The notes beneath the pieces were generated by a model that was not told the DNA's origin, made no database searches, and worked only from the letters and a program-made list of their open reading frames with translations. A program made the position numbers and the translations under genes. Positions 18,448 to 26,447 of a stretch of 64,000 nucleotides of DNA are shown here, piece by piece. The stretch is from positions 124,001 to 188,000 of the forward strand of contig JADZEB010000001.1 in NCBI GenBank assembly GCA_020850755.1, in the 5' to 3' direction. Each line of letters opens with the position of its first letter. Position 1 is the first letter of the stretch. The stretch is from Alphaproteobacteria bacterium. Its GTDB lineage: Bacteria; Pseudomonadota; Alphaproteobacteria; Acetobacterales; Acetobacteraceae.

Positions 18448-20427
18448 ATGCAGCACGCGCCAGAAGGCATCGGCACCATCCTCTGGCGCCCGTCCGAGGA
18501 GCGCATGGCGGCCTCGAACCTTGCCGCCTTCCGCGTGTTCCTGGAAGGGCGCGGGGTGCCGCTTGCCGACATGGCGGCGCTGTGGCGCTGGTCGGTGACC
18601 GAGATCGAGGCGTTCTGGGCCGCGCTCTGGGATTTCGCGCAGGTGGCGGGCGAGCGGCAGGGGCCGGCGCTGGTCGATGCCGGGCGCATGCCCGGCGCGC
18701 GCTTCTTTCCCGAGGCGCGGCTGAACTATGCCGAGAACTGCCTGCGCCGCGCCGACGACGCCCCGGCACTGATCTTCCGCGGCGAGGTCGGCCATCGCGA
18801 GCAGATCAGCTTCGCCGGCCTGCGCGCGCGCGTGGGCGCGATCGCCGCCGCCTTGCGCGCGGCCGGCATCGGGCCGGGGGACCGCGTCGCGGGCTACCTG
18901 CCCAACTGCCCCGATGCGGTGGCGCTGTTCCTCGGCGCGGCGGCGGTGGGGGCGGTATGGTCCTCGTGCAGCCCGGATTTCGGCGCCGCCGGCGTGCTCG
19001 ACCGCTTCGGCCAGATCGAGCCGCGCATCCTGTTCGCCGCCGACGGCTATTCCTATGGCGGCAAGCGCATCGACAACGGGCCGCGCATCGCCGCGATCCG
19101 CGCCGGCCTGCCGGGGCTCGGGCGGCTGGTGATCGTGCCCTTCCTGAATCGCGCGAAGCCGCAGGCGCCGGCGGATGCCGAATTGCTGGGCGATTTCCTC
19201 GCCCCGCACCAGGGCGCGGCCTTGTCCTGCGCGCGCCTGCCCTTCAACCACCCGCTCTATATCCTTTTTTCATCGGGCACGACCGGCAAGCCGAAATGCA
19301 TCGTCCATGGCGCGGGCGGGGCGCTGCTCAAGCATCTGTGCGAGCATCTTCTGCACACGGACGTGAAGCCAGACGACCGGCTGTTCTACTTCACCACGCT
19401 CGGCTGGATGATGTGGAACTGGCAGGTCTCTGGGCTGGCGGCGGGGGCGACGCTGCTGCAGTTCGACGGCAACCCGGCCTTCCCACACGCCGCCACCCTG
19501 TTCGACCTCGCCGATGCCGAGGGCATGACCATCTTCGGCACCTCGGCGAAATACATCGATTCCATCGCCAAGGCCGGCGTGGTGCCGCGCGAGACGCACA
19601 AGCTCGCCCGCCTGCGCACCATGCTTTCGACCGGCAGCCCGCTTGCGCCCGAGAGCTTCGATTACGTCTATGACAAGGTGAAGCCGGACATCATGCTCGC
19701 CTCGATCTCGGGCGGGACCGACATTGTCGGCTGCTTCGCGCTCGGCAATCCGCTCGGTCCCGTGCGTCGGGGCGAATTGGCCTCGCGCGGGCTCGGCATG
19801 GCGGTCGAGGCGTTCGACGAGAGCGGGGCGCCGGTGCGCGGACAGAAGGGCGAGCTGGTCTGCACCCGTCCCTTCCCCTCGATGCCGGTGGGTTTCTGGG
19901 CCGATCCGGACGGCGCGCGCTACCGCGCCGCCTATTTCGAGCGCTTCCCGGGCGTCTGGCACCATGGCGATTTCGTCGAGCTGATCGAGCACGAGGATGG
20001 CCTCGCCGGCATGGTGATCTTCGGGCGCTCGGACGCGACGCTCAACCCGGGCGGGGTGCGCATCGGCACGGCCGAGATCTATCGCTGCGTCGAGCGCCTG
20101 CCGGAAGTGGCCGAGGCGCTGGTGATCGGCCAGGACTGGCAGAACGATGTGCGCGTGGTGCTGTTCGTGCGCATGCGCGACGGCGCCCAGCTCGACGATG
20201 CCTTGCGCGAGCGCATCCGCCGCGAGATCCGCACCGGTGCCAGCCCGCGCCATGTGCCGGCGCGCATCCTGGCGGTGGCCGACATCCCGCGCACGCGCTC
20301 GGGCAAGATCACCGAGCTGGCCGTGCGCGACATGGTCCATGGCCGGCCGGTGAAGAATGTCGAGGCGCTGGCCAACCCCGAGGCGCTGGAGCTGTTCCGC
20401 GACCTGCCCGAGCTGTTGTCCGCCTAG
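18448..20427 (+). CDS. Acetoacetyl-CoA synthetase
   Basis: 659 residues from the ATG at 18448 (GAGGGAAGGG upstream); family length is about 650. It is an ANL-superfamily ligase activating acetoacetate to acetoacetyl-CoA via an acyl-AMP. The AMP-binding P-loop is [13 protein letters not shown] (about residue 275). The family-typical [17 protein letters not shown] and [11 protein letters not shown] follow. The C-terminal lid has [20 protein letters not shown] and the acylation-domain lysine in [12 protein letters not shown]. It links ketone-body or PHB-derived acetoacetate to central metabolism. The TAG stop is inside repeat element C. Confidence 0.93.
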   Translation: MQHAPEGIGTILWRPSEERMAASNLAAFRVFLEGRGVPLADMAALWRWSVTEIEAFWAALWDFAQVAGERQGPALVDAGRMPGARFFPEARLNYAENCLRRADDAPALIFRGEVGHREQISFAGLRARVGAIAAALRAAGIGPGDRVAGYLPNCPDAVALFLGAAAVGAVWSSCSPDFGAAGVLDRFGQIEPRILFAADGYSYGGKRIDNGPRIAAIRAGLPGLGRLVIVPFLNRAKPQAPADAELLGDFLAPHQGAALSCARLPFNHPLYILFSSGTTGKPKCIVHGAGGALLKHLCEHLLHTDVKPDDRLFYFTTLGWMMWNWQVSGLAAGATLLQFDGNPAFPHAATLFDLADAEGMTIFGTSAKYIDSIAKAGVVPRETHKLARLRTMLSTGSPLAPESFDYVYDKVKPDIMLASISGGTDIVGCFALGNPLGPVRRGELASRGLGMAVEAFDESGAPVRGQKGELVCTRPFPSMPVGFWADPDGARYRAAYFERFPGVWHHGDFVELIEHEDGLAGMVIFGRSDATLNPGGVRIGTAEIYRCVERLPEVAEALVIGQDWQNDVRVVLFVRMRDGAQLDDALRERIRREIRTGASPRHVPARILAVADIPRTRSGKITELAVRDMVHGRPVKNVEALANPEALELFRDLPELLSA

Positions 20428-20553
20428 AGCAGCGTCCGATCCGGTGGACCCGCGGCCCGGCTCCGCCGGATGGGACTGGGCTGCTCGCGAACCTCAAGTC
20501 TCTCGGGCACGAGTTCCGTTCGGCTGATCGAAGCCGAACGGAACGTGCCCTAG
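20424..20553 (-). repeat. Interspersed CTAG-bounded double-hairpin element, copy C
   Basis: 130 bp between CTAG at 20424-20427 and 20550-20553, inverted relative to copy A. The hairpin 2 arm is degenerate (the central part reads CCCGCGGCCCGGCTCC), while hairpin 1 (GGGCACG...CGTGCCC) is intact. The left CTAG carries the stop of the acetoacetyl-CoA synthetase gene. No gene ends at the right boundary. Confidence 0.92.
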
Positions 20554-20576
20554 CTGGGCGGCCGGTCCCCGGCGGC

Positions 20577-20611
20577 GGGGGCAGGGGGCAGGGGGCAGGG
20601 GGCAGGGGGCA
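20577..20611. repeat. 7-bp tandem repeat (GGGGGCA x5)
   Basis: Five perfect copies of GGGGGCA, just downstream of element C and 75 bases before the 3' end of the TetR gene. It is a G-rich microsatellite that might form a G-quadruplex on the plus strand (five G5 runs separated by CA). Confidence 0.95.
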
Positions 20612-20685
20612 GGCCCGCTCCGGCGCGAGGCCGACGCCATGCCTGCCGGCGGAGTCTTGGGTCGGCCCTCGCCGCCACGCCCGCG

Positions 20686-21267
20686 TCAGGTCGCCTTGGC
20701 CGACAGCAGGGCGGCGGCCATGACCGAGGCCGCCGCGGCCGAGCCAAGCCCGCCGTCGCGCGCCAGGGTGCGCCAGGTGTGGAAGCTCAGCGCCAGCTCA
20801 AGCAAAGCCTGCCGGGCGGGGTCGTTTTCGCCCTGTCCCAGAGCGGCCCGCCATGCCGCAAAATGCGGGGCGATCCTCGTCCCGACGGCTTCGCGGGTGG
20901 CGGCGTGGTGCTCGGCGTCGCGCAGCACGCTGGCGGCGATCTCGGCGTTGCGCTCGTACCAGGCGTAGATCTCGGCCAGCGCGGTTTGCAGCCGTTCCTG
21001 CCGATCCGCGATCATGCTCCAGCGCGCCGCGTCGGGCATGGGATCGCAGGCGAGATGGTGCGCCGAGCAGGCGAGAAGCAGGCTCGTCTCGTCGGGGAAG
21101 TGGGCATAGAGGGTGTGGCGCTGCACGCCGGCGGCGTCGGCCACCATGCTGAAGCTGGTCCGGGCCGGGCCAAGCGAGCCATGCAGCGCCACCGCCGCCT
21201 CGACGATGCGCTGGCGGGTCTCGGCCTGCTGTTCGGCGCGGCGCTTGAGGGTGTATTTGCGCGCCAT
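20686..21267 (-). CDS. TetR/AcrR family transcriptional regulator
   Basis: 193 residues from the ATG at 21267 (MARKYTLKRRAEQQ); the longer upstream frame crosses the operator region and is rejected. The N-terminal TetR helix-turn-helix is at residues about 14-60 (ETRQRIVEAAVALHG, SFSMVADAAGVQRHTLYAHF). The C-terminal ligand-binding domain is all-helical and of normal length. It is divergently transcribed from the metallohydrolase gene at 21426, with matching inverted operator-like arms in the 159-base gap. Likely a repressor of itself and that neighbour; ligand unknown. Confidence 0.85.
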   Translation of the reverse strand: MARKYTLKRRAEQQAETRQRIVEAAVALHGSLGPARTSFSMVADAAGVQRHTLYAHFPDETSLLLACSAHHLACDPMPDAARWSMIADRQERLQTALAEIYAWYERNAEIAASVLRDAEHHAATREAVGTRIAPHFAAWRAALGQGENDPARQALLELALSFHTWRTLARDGGLGSAAAASVMAAALLSAKAT

Positions 21268-21281
21268 CAAATTTCCAATGC

Positions 21282-21336
21282 ACATGTATGTGTAATCATA
21301 TTGACCTCGATCTGAAATTCGATTACACATATGTGT
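21282..21336. promoter_or_regulatory. Pair of inverted operator-like sites in the TetR/metallohydrolase gap
   Basis: The left arm ACATGTATGTGTAATC (21282-21297) is the inverted repeat of the right arm GATTACACATATGTGT (21321-21336), matching at 14 of 16 positions. The right arm itself contains the perfect palindrome ACACATATGTGT. The arms are spaced about 39 bases centre to centre, close to four helical turns, in AT-rich DNA between divergent genes. This is the arrangement expected for a TetR dimer binding two operators. Confidence 0.65.
21301..21329 (+). promoter_or_regulatory. Candidate sigma-70 promoter of the metallohydrolase gene
   Basis: A -35 box TTGACC at 21301-21306 is followed after 17 bases by TACACA at 21324-21329 as the -10 box. 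The right operator arm overlaps the -10 box, so a bound repressor would block RNA polymerase. A mirrored TACACA is present in the left arm for the minus-strand tetR direction. Confidence 0.45.
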
Positions 21337-21425
21337 ACGGCCAAATGGGCCGGATGTCCACACCCCTCGCATGCCCGAGCCCCCGGAGCCCCCGCGCGGC
21401 CCGGCCGCCGTCAAGGAGACGAACG

Positions 21426-22184
21426 ATGGAAACGAAACTGGATGAGATCGCCGACGGCATCTTCCGGCTCTCGACCTTCGTGCCCGGCATCGCCCCGCCG
21501 GCCGGCATGACCTTCAACCAGTTCCTCGTCCTCGGCGACGAGCCGCTGATGTTCCACACCGGCCTGCGCCGGATGTTCGCGCTTAACCGCGACGCCTTGC
21601 GCCGGATCATCCCGCCCGAGCGGCTGCGCTGGATCGCCTTCGGCCATTTCGAGGCCGACGAGTGCGGCGCGATGAACGAATGGCTGGCCGCCGCGCCGCA
21701 GGCCATCCCGGCCCACGGCCAGACCGGGGTCATGGTCTCGCTGAACGACTTCGCCGACCGGGCGCCGCGCATCCTGGCCGATGGCGAGGTGGTCGATCTC
21801 GGCGGCGGCAAGCGGGTGCGCTTCATCGACACGCCGCACACGCCGCATGGCTGGGATGCGGGCGTGCTCTACGAGGAATCAAGCGGCACGCTGCTGTGCG
21901 GCGACCTGTTCACGCAGCTCGGCAACGCACCGGCCCTGACCGAAGGCGACGTCGTCGGGCCCGCGATCAAGGCCGAGGATCTGTTCCGTTATTCGAGCCT
22001 CAACCCCGGCATGGGCGCGACGCTGCGTCGCCTGGCCGGGCTGGCGCCGCGGCGGCTGGCGCTGATGCACGGGCCGTCCTTCGCCGGCGACGGGGCGGGC
22101 GCGTTGCGCGCTCTGGCCGAGGAGTATGATCGCCGGGTCGCCGGCGCGGTCACGGAATGGAGCGAGGCCAAGGCGGCGGCATGA
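21426..22184 (+). CDS. Metallo-beta-lactamase fold protein, flavodiiron (ODP)-like
   Basis: 252 residues; AAGGAG precedes the ATG at 21426. It has the diiron site pattern of the oxygen-binding domain of flavodiiron proteins rather than the hydrolase HxHxDH: HFEADECGAM (about residues 79-88, H-x-E-x-D), later DTPHTPHGWD, LLCGDLFTQLG and a C-terminal LMHGPSF. There is no flavodoxin domain, so electrons would need another partner if it reduces O2 or NO. It is cytoplasmic. It is divergent from, and probably controlled by, the TetR regulator at 20686. Function beyond the fold is inferred. Confidence 0.75.
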   Translation: METKLDEIADGIFRLSTFVPGIAPPAGMTFNQFLVLGDEPLMFHTGLRRMFALNRDALRRIIPPERLRWIAFGHFEADECGAMNEWLAAAPQAIPAHGQTGVMVSLNDFADRAPRILADGEVVDLGGGKRVRFIDTPHTPHGWDAGVLYEESSGTLLCGDLFTQLGNAPALTEGDVVGPAIKAEDLFRYSSLNPGMGATLRRLAGLAPRRLALMHGPSFAGDGAGALRALAEEYDRRVAGAVTEWSEAKAAA

Positions 22185-22319
22185 GAAGGCACGGGCGGTC
22201 CGCGCGATCCGGGCCTGCGCCCGCCGGATGCCGGTCGGCATCCCGTCCGGCGGGGCACCGGGTCGGACCGCCCGGAATTGCGGCAATCCGCCCGCGACCT
22301 GGCCGGATTGGACGTCGTG

Positions 22320-22463
22320 CCAGACCAGCGTCCGATCCGGTGGAACCGCGCTGCGGTTCCGCCAGATGGGACCAGGCTGCCCGTAGCAGGCGGCCTGCAA
22401 ATCGCCGGTTTCCAGGGCCCGGCTTCTGTTCGGCTGATTCGGCTCGAACGGAACGTGCCCTAG
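22320..22463 (-). repeat. Interspersed CTAG-bounded element, copy D (diverged, 144 bp)
   Basis: Inverted relative to copy A. The left boundary reads CCAG instead of CTAG (22320-22323), and the right boundary CTAG is at 22460-22463. Hairpin 2 (TCCGATCCGGTGGAACCGC / GCGGTTCCGCCAGATGGGA) is recognisable. The linker is longer and changed, and hairpin 1 has decayed (GGCTTCTGTTCGGCTGATTC). The right CTAG is the stop of the minus-strand membrane protein. Confidence 0.85.
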
Positions 22464-22924
22464 CTGCGCAGGGCCCGCGCGTAGCGGCCGGAAAGCGCCA
22501 GCCCGTCGCGGATGTTCAGCGCCATCAGCACGATGTTGATCCCGCCGGCGAGCAGTTCCAGCGCCTGGATGGCGACGAAGGTCGCATCGAAGCGCCCCTC
22601 GGTCGCGCGCCCGGCCAGGAACACGGCCGAGGGCACCAGGACAAGCAGGCCGTTGCCCGCAATGATCGGCATGCGCCGCTGCTTGGCACGCACGAGCGGG
22701 GCGGCGCTGCCGCGCGCAAGGCGCAAGCCGGTGGCACCGACCGCCATCATGGCCGGCACCAGCAGGATCATGCCCCACAGGATCGCGCCCTTCACGGCGG
22801 CGATCATGGCGACATCGCCCGACAGCTCCGAGATCGCCGTCGAGATCCAGAAGGACAGAATGGTCAGGAAGCCGATCACTCCGGCAGCCAAGTGAACCCA
22901 CCCCACGACCCCGCGCCCGCGCAT
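22460..22924 (-). CDS. Small four-helix membrane protein of unknown function
   Basis: 154 residues from the ATG at 22924 (AGGAG about eight bases upstream); upstream in-frame ATGs lack support. Four hydrophobic segments are visible (VHLAAGVIGFLTILSFWIST, AAVKGAILWGMILLVPAMM, IIAGNGLLVLVPSAVFLAG, FVAIQALELLAGGINIVLMA), with conserved-looking polar residues between them (TAISELSGD, RAKQRRMPIIAGN). Probably inner membrane. I do not recognise a family. The stop lies inside repeat element D. Confidence 0.65.
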   Translation of the reverse strand: MRGRGVVGWVHLAAGVIGFLTILSFWISTAISELSGDVAMIAAVKGAILWGMILLVPAMMAVGATGLRLARGSAAPLVRAKQRRMPIIAGNGLLVLVPSAVFLAGRATEGRFDATFVAIQALELLAGGINIVLMALNIRDGLALSGRYARALRS

Positions 22925-23144
22925 CGACCCCGCTCCTGCAAGCTGCGGGCGAATTGTCGCACATATCCGGTGCCGCACGGCATTGATCGGCATCAATGGC
23001 GCGATCCGACGCCGGCCTGCGGCGGGCAGGGCGCAGCGGCGGCGGTTCCTTGACCCGCCCCGGGGCGGCTGTAGACTTCCGACCGTTTTCAGGGCGGAAC
23101 GGCGGCCGGTCCCGGCGCCGCCTGCGCGCCCTGCGGAGATCTTC

Positions 23145-23951
23145 ATGCCCAGCACCGAGCCCAGCACCGCCAACCTGGTCCTCTATGCCGTCAAGGACCA
23201 GATCGCCACCATCACGCTCAACCGCCCGGAGAAGCTCAACGCCTTCAGCGACGAGATGGTGCGCGCCCTGGCTGATGCGTTGCGCCGCTTCGATGTCGAT
23301 GCCGAGGCGCAGGTGGCGGTGCTGCGCGGGGAGGGGCGCGCCTTCTCCTCGGGGGCCGATGTGCGCCAGCGGCAGATGCGCACGCGCGAGGAGTTCGAGC
23401 AGCATGGTGGCCCGCAGGGCTGGGGCGCGCACGCTTCCGACCTGTTCAGCCGCGCGGTCAACTGGAAGCCCGTGATCGCCGCCCCGCACGGCTATGCGAT
23501 CGGGATGGGCCTTGGCCTGGTGCTGAGCTGCGACCTGATCTGCGCCGCCGCCGGCGCCAAGTTCCAGATCACCGAGACCAAGCGCGGCCTGGCCGGATCG
23601 CGCTACTGGGCGTTGATGCGCTTCCGCGGCGCGGCGAGCTTCGCCACCGAGGCGGCGCTGACGGGGCGCTTCTTCACCGCCGAGGAGGGGTTGGAGCAGC
23701 GCATCTTCGATCGCGTCGCACCCCAGGGCGCGCATCTCGACGAGGCCTACAAGCTCGCGCGCGAGATCGCCGACAATCCGCCGCTTTCGGTGCGCGCCAC
23801 CGTGCGCACGCGGCGCTGGTACATGGAACAGGCCGAGCGCGAGGCCTATCTGCAGACCAACCCGCTCAAGCTGCACCTGACCGAGGATTTCCGCGAAAGC
23901 GCGCGCGCCTTCGTCGAAAAGCGCAAGGCCGGGCCGTTCAAGGGGCGCTAG
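23145..23951 (+). CDS. Enoyl-CoA hydratase/isomerase family protein
   Basis: 268 residues from the ATG at 23145 (GGAG upstream). It has a crotonase fold: oxyanion-hole segments FSSGADVRQRQ and HGYAIGMGLGLVLSCDLI. Both catalytic glutamates of enoyl-CoA hydratase align with Glu here (ITETKRG and SFATEAALTG), so hydratase chemistry is possible. The C-terminal helices end AFVEKRKAGPFKGR. It probably acts on short acyl-CoAs in the cytoplasm, in keeping with the CoA-transferase and acetoacetyl-CoA synthetase neighbours. The stop is supplied by element E. Confidence 0.85.
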   Translation: MPSTEPSTANLVLYAVKDQIATITLNRPEKLNAFSDEMVRALADALRRFDVDAEAQVAVLRGEGRAFSSGADVRQRQMRTREEFEQHGGPQGWGAHASDLFSRAVNWKPVIAAPHGYAIGMGLGLVLSCDLICAAAGAKFQITETKRGLAGSRYWALMRFRGAASFATEAALTGRFFTAEEGLEQRIFDRVAPQGAHLDEAYKLAREIADNPPLSVRATVRTRRWYMEQAEREAYLQTNPLKLHLTEDFRESARAFVEKRKAGPFKGR

Positions 23952-24077
23952 AGCGGCGTTCCATGCGGCGGAACCTCGCTGCGGTTCCGCCGGATGGAAG
24001 CAAGCTGCTCGCAGATCGTCGGCTTCCAGGGCTGGACTTCCGTTCGTCTGATCGAAGCCGAACGGAACCTGCCCTAG
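23948..24077 (-). repeat. Interspersed CTAG-bounded double-hairpin element, copy E
   Basis: 130 bp with CTAG at 23948-23951 and 24074-24077, inverted relative to copy A. The left CTAG contains the stop of the plus-strand hydratase and the right CTAG contains the stop of the minus-strand GntR gene, so the element is the whole space between two convergent genes. Hairpin 2 is kept (TTCCATGCGGCGGAACC with GGTTCCGCCGGATGGAA). Hairpin 1 shows a CGTTC-to-CGTCT change near its loop. Confidence 0.95.
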
Positions 24078-24805
24078 GCCTCGCTGTCGCTGCCGGCCGA
24101 ATCGGGATTGTCGCGCAGCCAGCCGAGATAGGCGGCAAGGTCGTTGGCGGTGTGCCGCGCCATCGCCTCGGCCGCGCGCGCCTCGTCGCGATCGAGGATC
24201 GCGCGCACGATGGTGCGATGCTCGGCCAGCGCCGCCGGCGCGCGTTCCGGCGTGCGCGGGGTCATGGAATACCAGCGCACGCGCCGCCCGAGCGCATGCA
24301 CCATCCCGGCCAGGGTGCGATTGCCGCAGATGTCCGAGAAGCAGTTGTGCACGGCGGCGTTGGCAGCGATCAGCGCCTTGCCATCGCCCGCGGCCAGCAC
24401 TGTTTCCGACTCCGCCATCAGCGCGGCAAGGCGCCCGCGATCGGCCTCGCTGGCGTGGCGCGCGGCGAGCCTCGCCGCATGCGCCTCCAGCACGCCGCGG
24501 GTTTCGTAAAGCTCCTGGATCTCGCGCGGGCTGCGCCGGCGCACGATCGCGCCGTGGCGAGCGCGCGTTTCGACCCAGCCGTCGCGTTCGAGTAGTTGCA
24601 GCGCCTCGCGGATCGGACCGCGGCTGACGCCGAGCAGGCGGGCGAGGTCGGTTTCCGGCAGGCGGTTGCCGGGACGAAGCTGCCCTTGCGCGATCATGCG
24701 CTCCAGCCGCTCATAGACCTGGTGGCGCAGGGTCGGGGTCCCGACCGGATCGGGCCCGCCCTCGCTCTCGGCCTCGGCCAGCAGTTCCTTGGTCCGCTTC
24801 GGCAT
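24074..24805 (-). CDS. GntR family (FadR/FCD subfamily) transcriptional regulator
   Basis: 243 residues; AGGAG precedes the ATG at 24805. A winged helix lies at residues about 25-90 (LRHQVYERLERMIAQGQLRPG, LARLLGVSRGPIREALQLLERDGWV). It is followed by an all-helical FCD effector domain (ETRGVLEAHAARLAARHA, AEHRTIVRAILDRDEARAAEAM). Effectors of FCD regulators are commonly organic or fatty acids. It is divergent from the CoA-transferase gene (228-base gap), which is the most likely target. The stop is inside element E. Confidence 0.87.
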   Translation of the reverse strand: MPKRTKELLAEAESEGGPDPVGTPTLRHQVYERLERMIAQGQLRPGNRLPETDLARLLGVSRGPIREALQLLERDGWVETRARHGAIVRRRSPREIQELYETRGVLEAHAARLAARHASEADRGRLAALMAESETVLAAGDGKALIAANAAVHNCFSDICGNRTLAGMVHALGRRVRWYSMTPRTPERAPAALAEHRTIVRAILDRDEARAAEAMARHTANDLAAYLGWLRDNPDSAGSDSEA

Positions 24806-25033
24806 GGGCTCCTGGTCGTGTCGTGGGCGTCGATGTGCGCGCTTGGCCTGTCTTGTTGCTACACGCGCCCCGCTTCGTTGTCAGCACCATACAGTGCGCG
24901 CAAGTTTCCAATTGCGCAACCGCGCCGCTGCAGACTGTCGACAAGTTTTCCCGTCCGACCTAGAGTCGCTGACCCCTGGGCGGCTGCGCGTGCGCGCCGC
25001 CTGCCGGGACGAGACAGGAGGCGAGAACAGGCC

Positions 25034-26266
25034 ATGGCATCGCAGCCGAAGAAGCAGGCGCCGCAGAAGAACCAGGGTCCGCTGACCGGCATTCGCGTGC
25101 TCGACATCGCCAATGTTGTGGCCGGGCCGGTCTGCGCGCAGATCCTGGGCGATTTCGGCGCCGAGGTGATCAAGATCGAGCACCCCGATGGCGGCGACGG
25201 CATGCGCCGCCAAGGCGTGCGCAAGAAGGGCGTGCCGCTCTGGTTCTCGGTGGTGGGGCGCAACAAGCGCAGCGTCTCGATGTATCTCGGCGATCCCGAG
25301 GTGGGCGAGATCTTCCTCGAACTGGTCAAGACCGCCGATGTGGTGGTGGAGAATTTCCGCCCCGGCACGTTGGAGAAATGGAATCTGGGCTGGGACCGGC
25401 TGTCTGCGGCCAATCCGCGGCTGATCCTCGCCCGCCTGTCGGGCTTCGGCCAGACCGGTCCCTACGCGACGCGCCCGGCCTTCGGCACGCTGATCGAGAG
25501 CATGACCGGCTTCGCCCACCTGACCGGCGAGCCGGACGGGCCGCCCACCCTGCCGCCGCTGGCGCTGGCCGACTACATGGCCGGCATCACGGGGGCGGGC
25601 GCGGTGGCGATGGCGCTCTATCACCGCGACGCGCGCGGCGGGGCCGGGCAGGTGATCGACCTCTCCATCTTCGAGCCGCTGATGTCCACCATGGGTGCGC
25701 AGATCGTGCGCTACGACCAGCTCGGCGTGGTGGAAAGCCGCACCGGCAACCGTTCGGTCAACACCGCGCCGCGCAACACCTACAAGACCAAGGAGGGGCA
25801 CTGGATCGGCATGGCCGCCAGCACCAACATGGCGGCGGCGCGCATCGTGGCGATGGTCGGCCGGCCCGAGATCGCCAAGGAGCCCTGGTTCAACACCGGC
25901 CCCGGCCGGGTCGAGCACAACGACATGCTGGACGAGGTGGTGGGCGGCTGGATCGCCGAGCGCAGCGTGGCCGAGGTGATGCGCGAGGCTGAGAAGTTCG
26001 AGGTCACCTGCGCGCCGGTCTATGACATGCCGCAGCTTTTCGCCGACAAGCATGTGCAGGCCCGCGAGATGCTGACCGCCGTCGATGATCCCGATCTCGG
26101 CCCGGTCCGCATGCCGAACGTGCTGTTCCGCATGTCGGCCTCGCCGGGCGGCATCCGCAAGGGCGCCCCGCGCCTGGGCGATTCCACCGATGCGGTGCTG
26201 CTGGGCGAGCTCGGCCTCGATCCGGCGAAGCTGGCGAAGCTGCGCGAACGCGGCGTGGTGCGCTAG
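25034..26266 (+). CDS. CaiB/BaiF family (class III) CoA transferase
   Basis: 410 residues from the ATG at 25034; the upstream frame overlaps the GntR gene and is rejected. It has the class III fold: GIRVLDIANVVAGPVCAQILGD near the N-terminus, VIKIEHPDGGDGMR, VENFRPGTLEKWNL, LSGFGQTGPYATRPAFG. At the site of the nucleophilic Asp of formyl-CoA transferase (SxxDA) this protein has SIFEPL, a glutamate. It moves CoA between carboxylic acids; substrate unknown. Likely under the divergent GntR regulator. The TAG stop is in element F. Confidence 0.85.
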   Translation: MASQPKKQAPQKNQGPLTGIRVLDIANVVAGPVCAQILGDFGAEVIKIEHPDGGDGMRRQGVRKKGVPLWFSVVGRNKRSVSMYLGDPEVGEIFLELVKTADVVVENFRPGTLEKWNLGWDRLSAANPRLILARLSGFGQTGPYATRPAFGTLIESMTGFAHLTGEPDGPPTLPPLALADYMAGITGAGAVAMALYHRDARGGAGQVIDLSIFEPLMSTMGAQIVRYDQLGVVESRTGNRSVNTAPRNTYKTKEGHWIGMAASTNMAAARIVAMVGRPEIAKEPWFNTGPGRVEHNDMLDEVVGGWIAERSVAEVMREAEKFEVTCAPVYDMPQLFADKHVQAREMLTAVDDPDLGPVRMPNVLFRMSASPGGIRKGAPRLGDSTDAVLLGELGLDPAKLAKLRERGVVR

Positions 26267-26392
26267 GGCAGGTTCCGTTCGGCTTGACTCAGCCGAACGG
26301 AAGTCGTGCCCCGGAAGCCAAAGGTTCGCGCGCGGCCTGGTCCGATCCGGTGGCGCCGCGCTGCGGTTCCATGGGATCGGACGCTGCTCTGG
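26263..26392 (+). repeat. Interspersed CTAG-bounded double-hairpin element, copy F
   Basis: 130 bp in the same orientation as copy A. The left boundary CTAG (26263-26266) supplies the CoA-transferase stop. The right boundary has mutated to CTGG (26389-26392). The hairpin 1 loop differs (TTGACTC), and hairpin 2 keeps TCCGATCCGGTGG.../...GGGATCGGA. Confidence 0.92.
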
Positions 26393-26413
26393 CGCGGGCT
26401 GCCGGCGCCTTTC

Positions 26414-26447
26414 GCCTAGCGCCCGGTGAAGCCTAGCGCCCGGTGAA
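26414..26447. repeat. 17-bp perfect tandem duplication over the stop codon of a crotonase gene
   Basis: GCCTAGCGCCCGGTGAA occurs twice in direct succession (26414-26430 and 26431-26447). The right copy contains the real end of the minus-strand gene at 26433 (codons FTGR and the stop). The left copy repeats those codons and the stop, out of frame by two, downstream of the gene. Confidence 0.95.
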
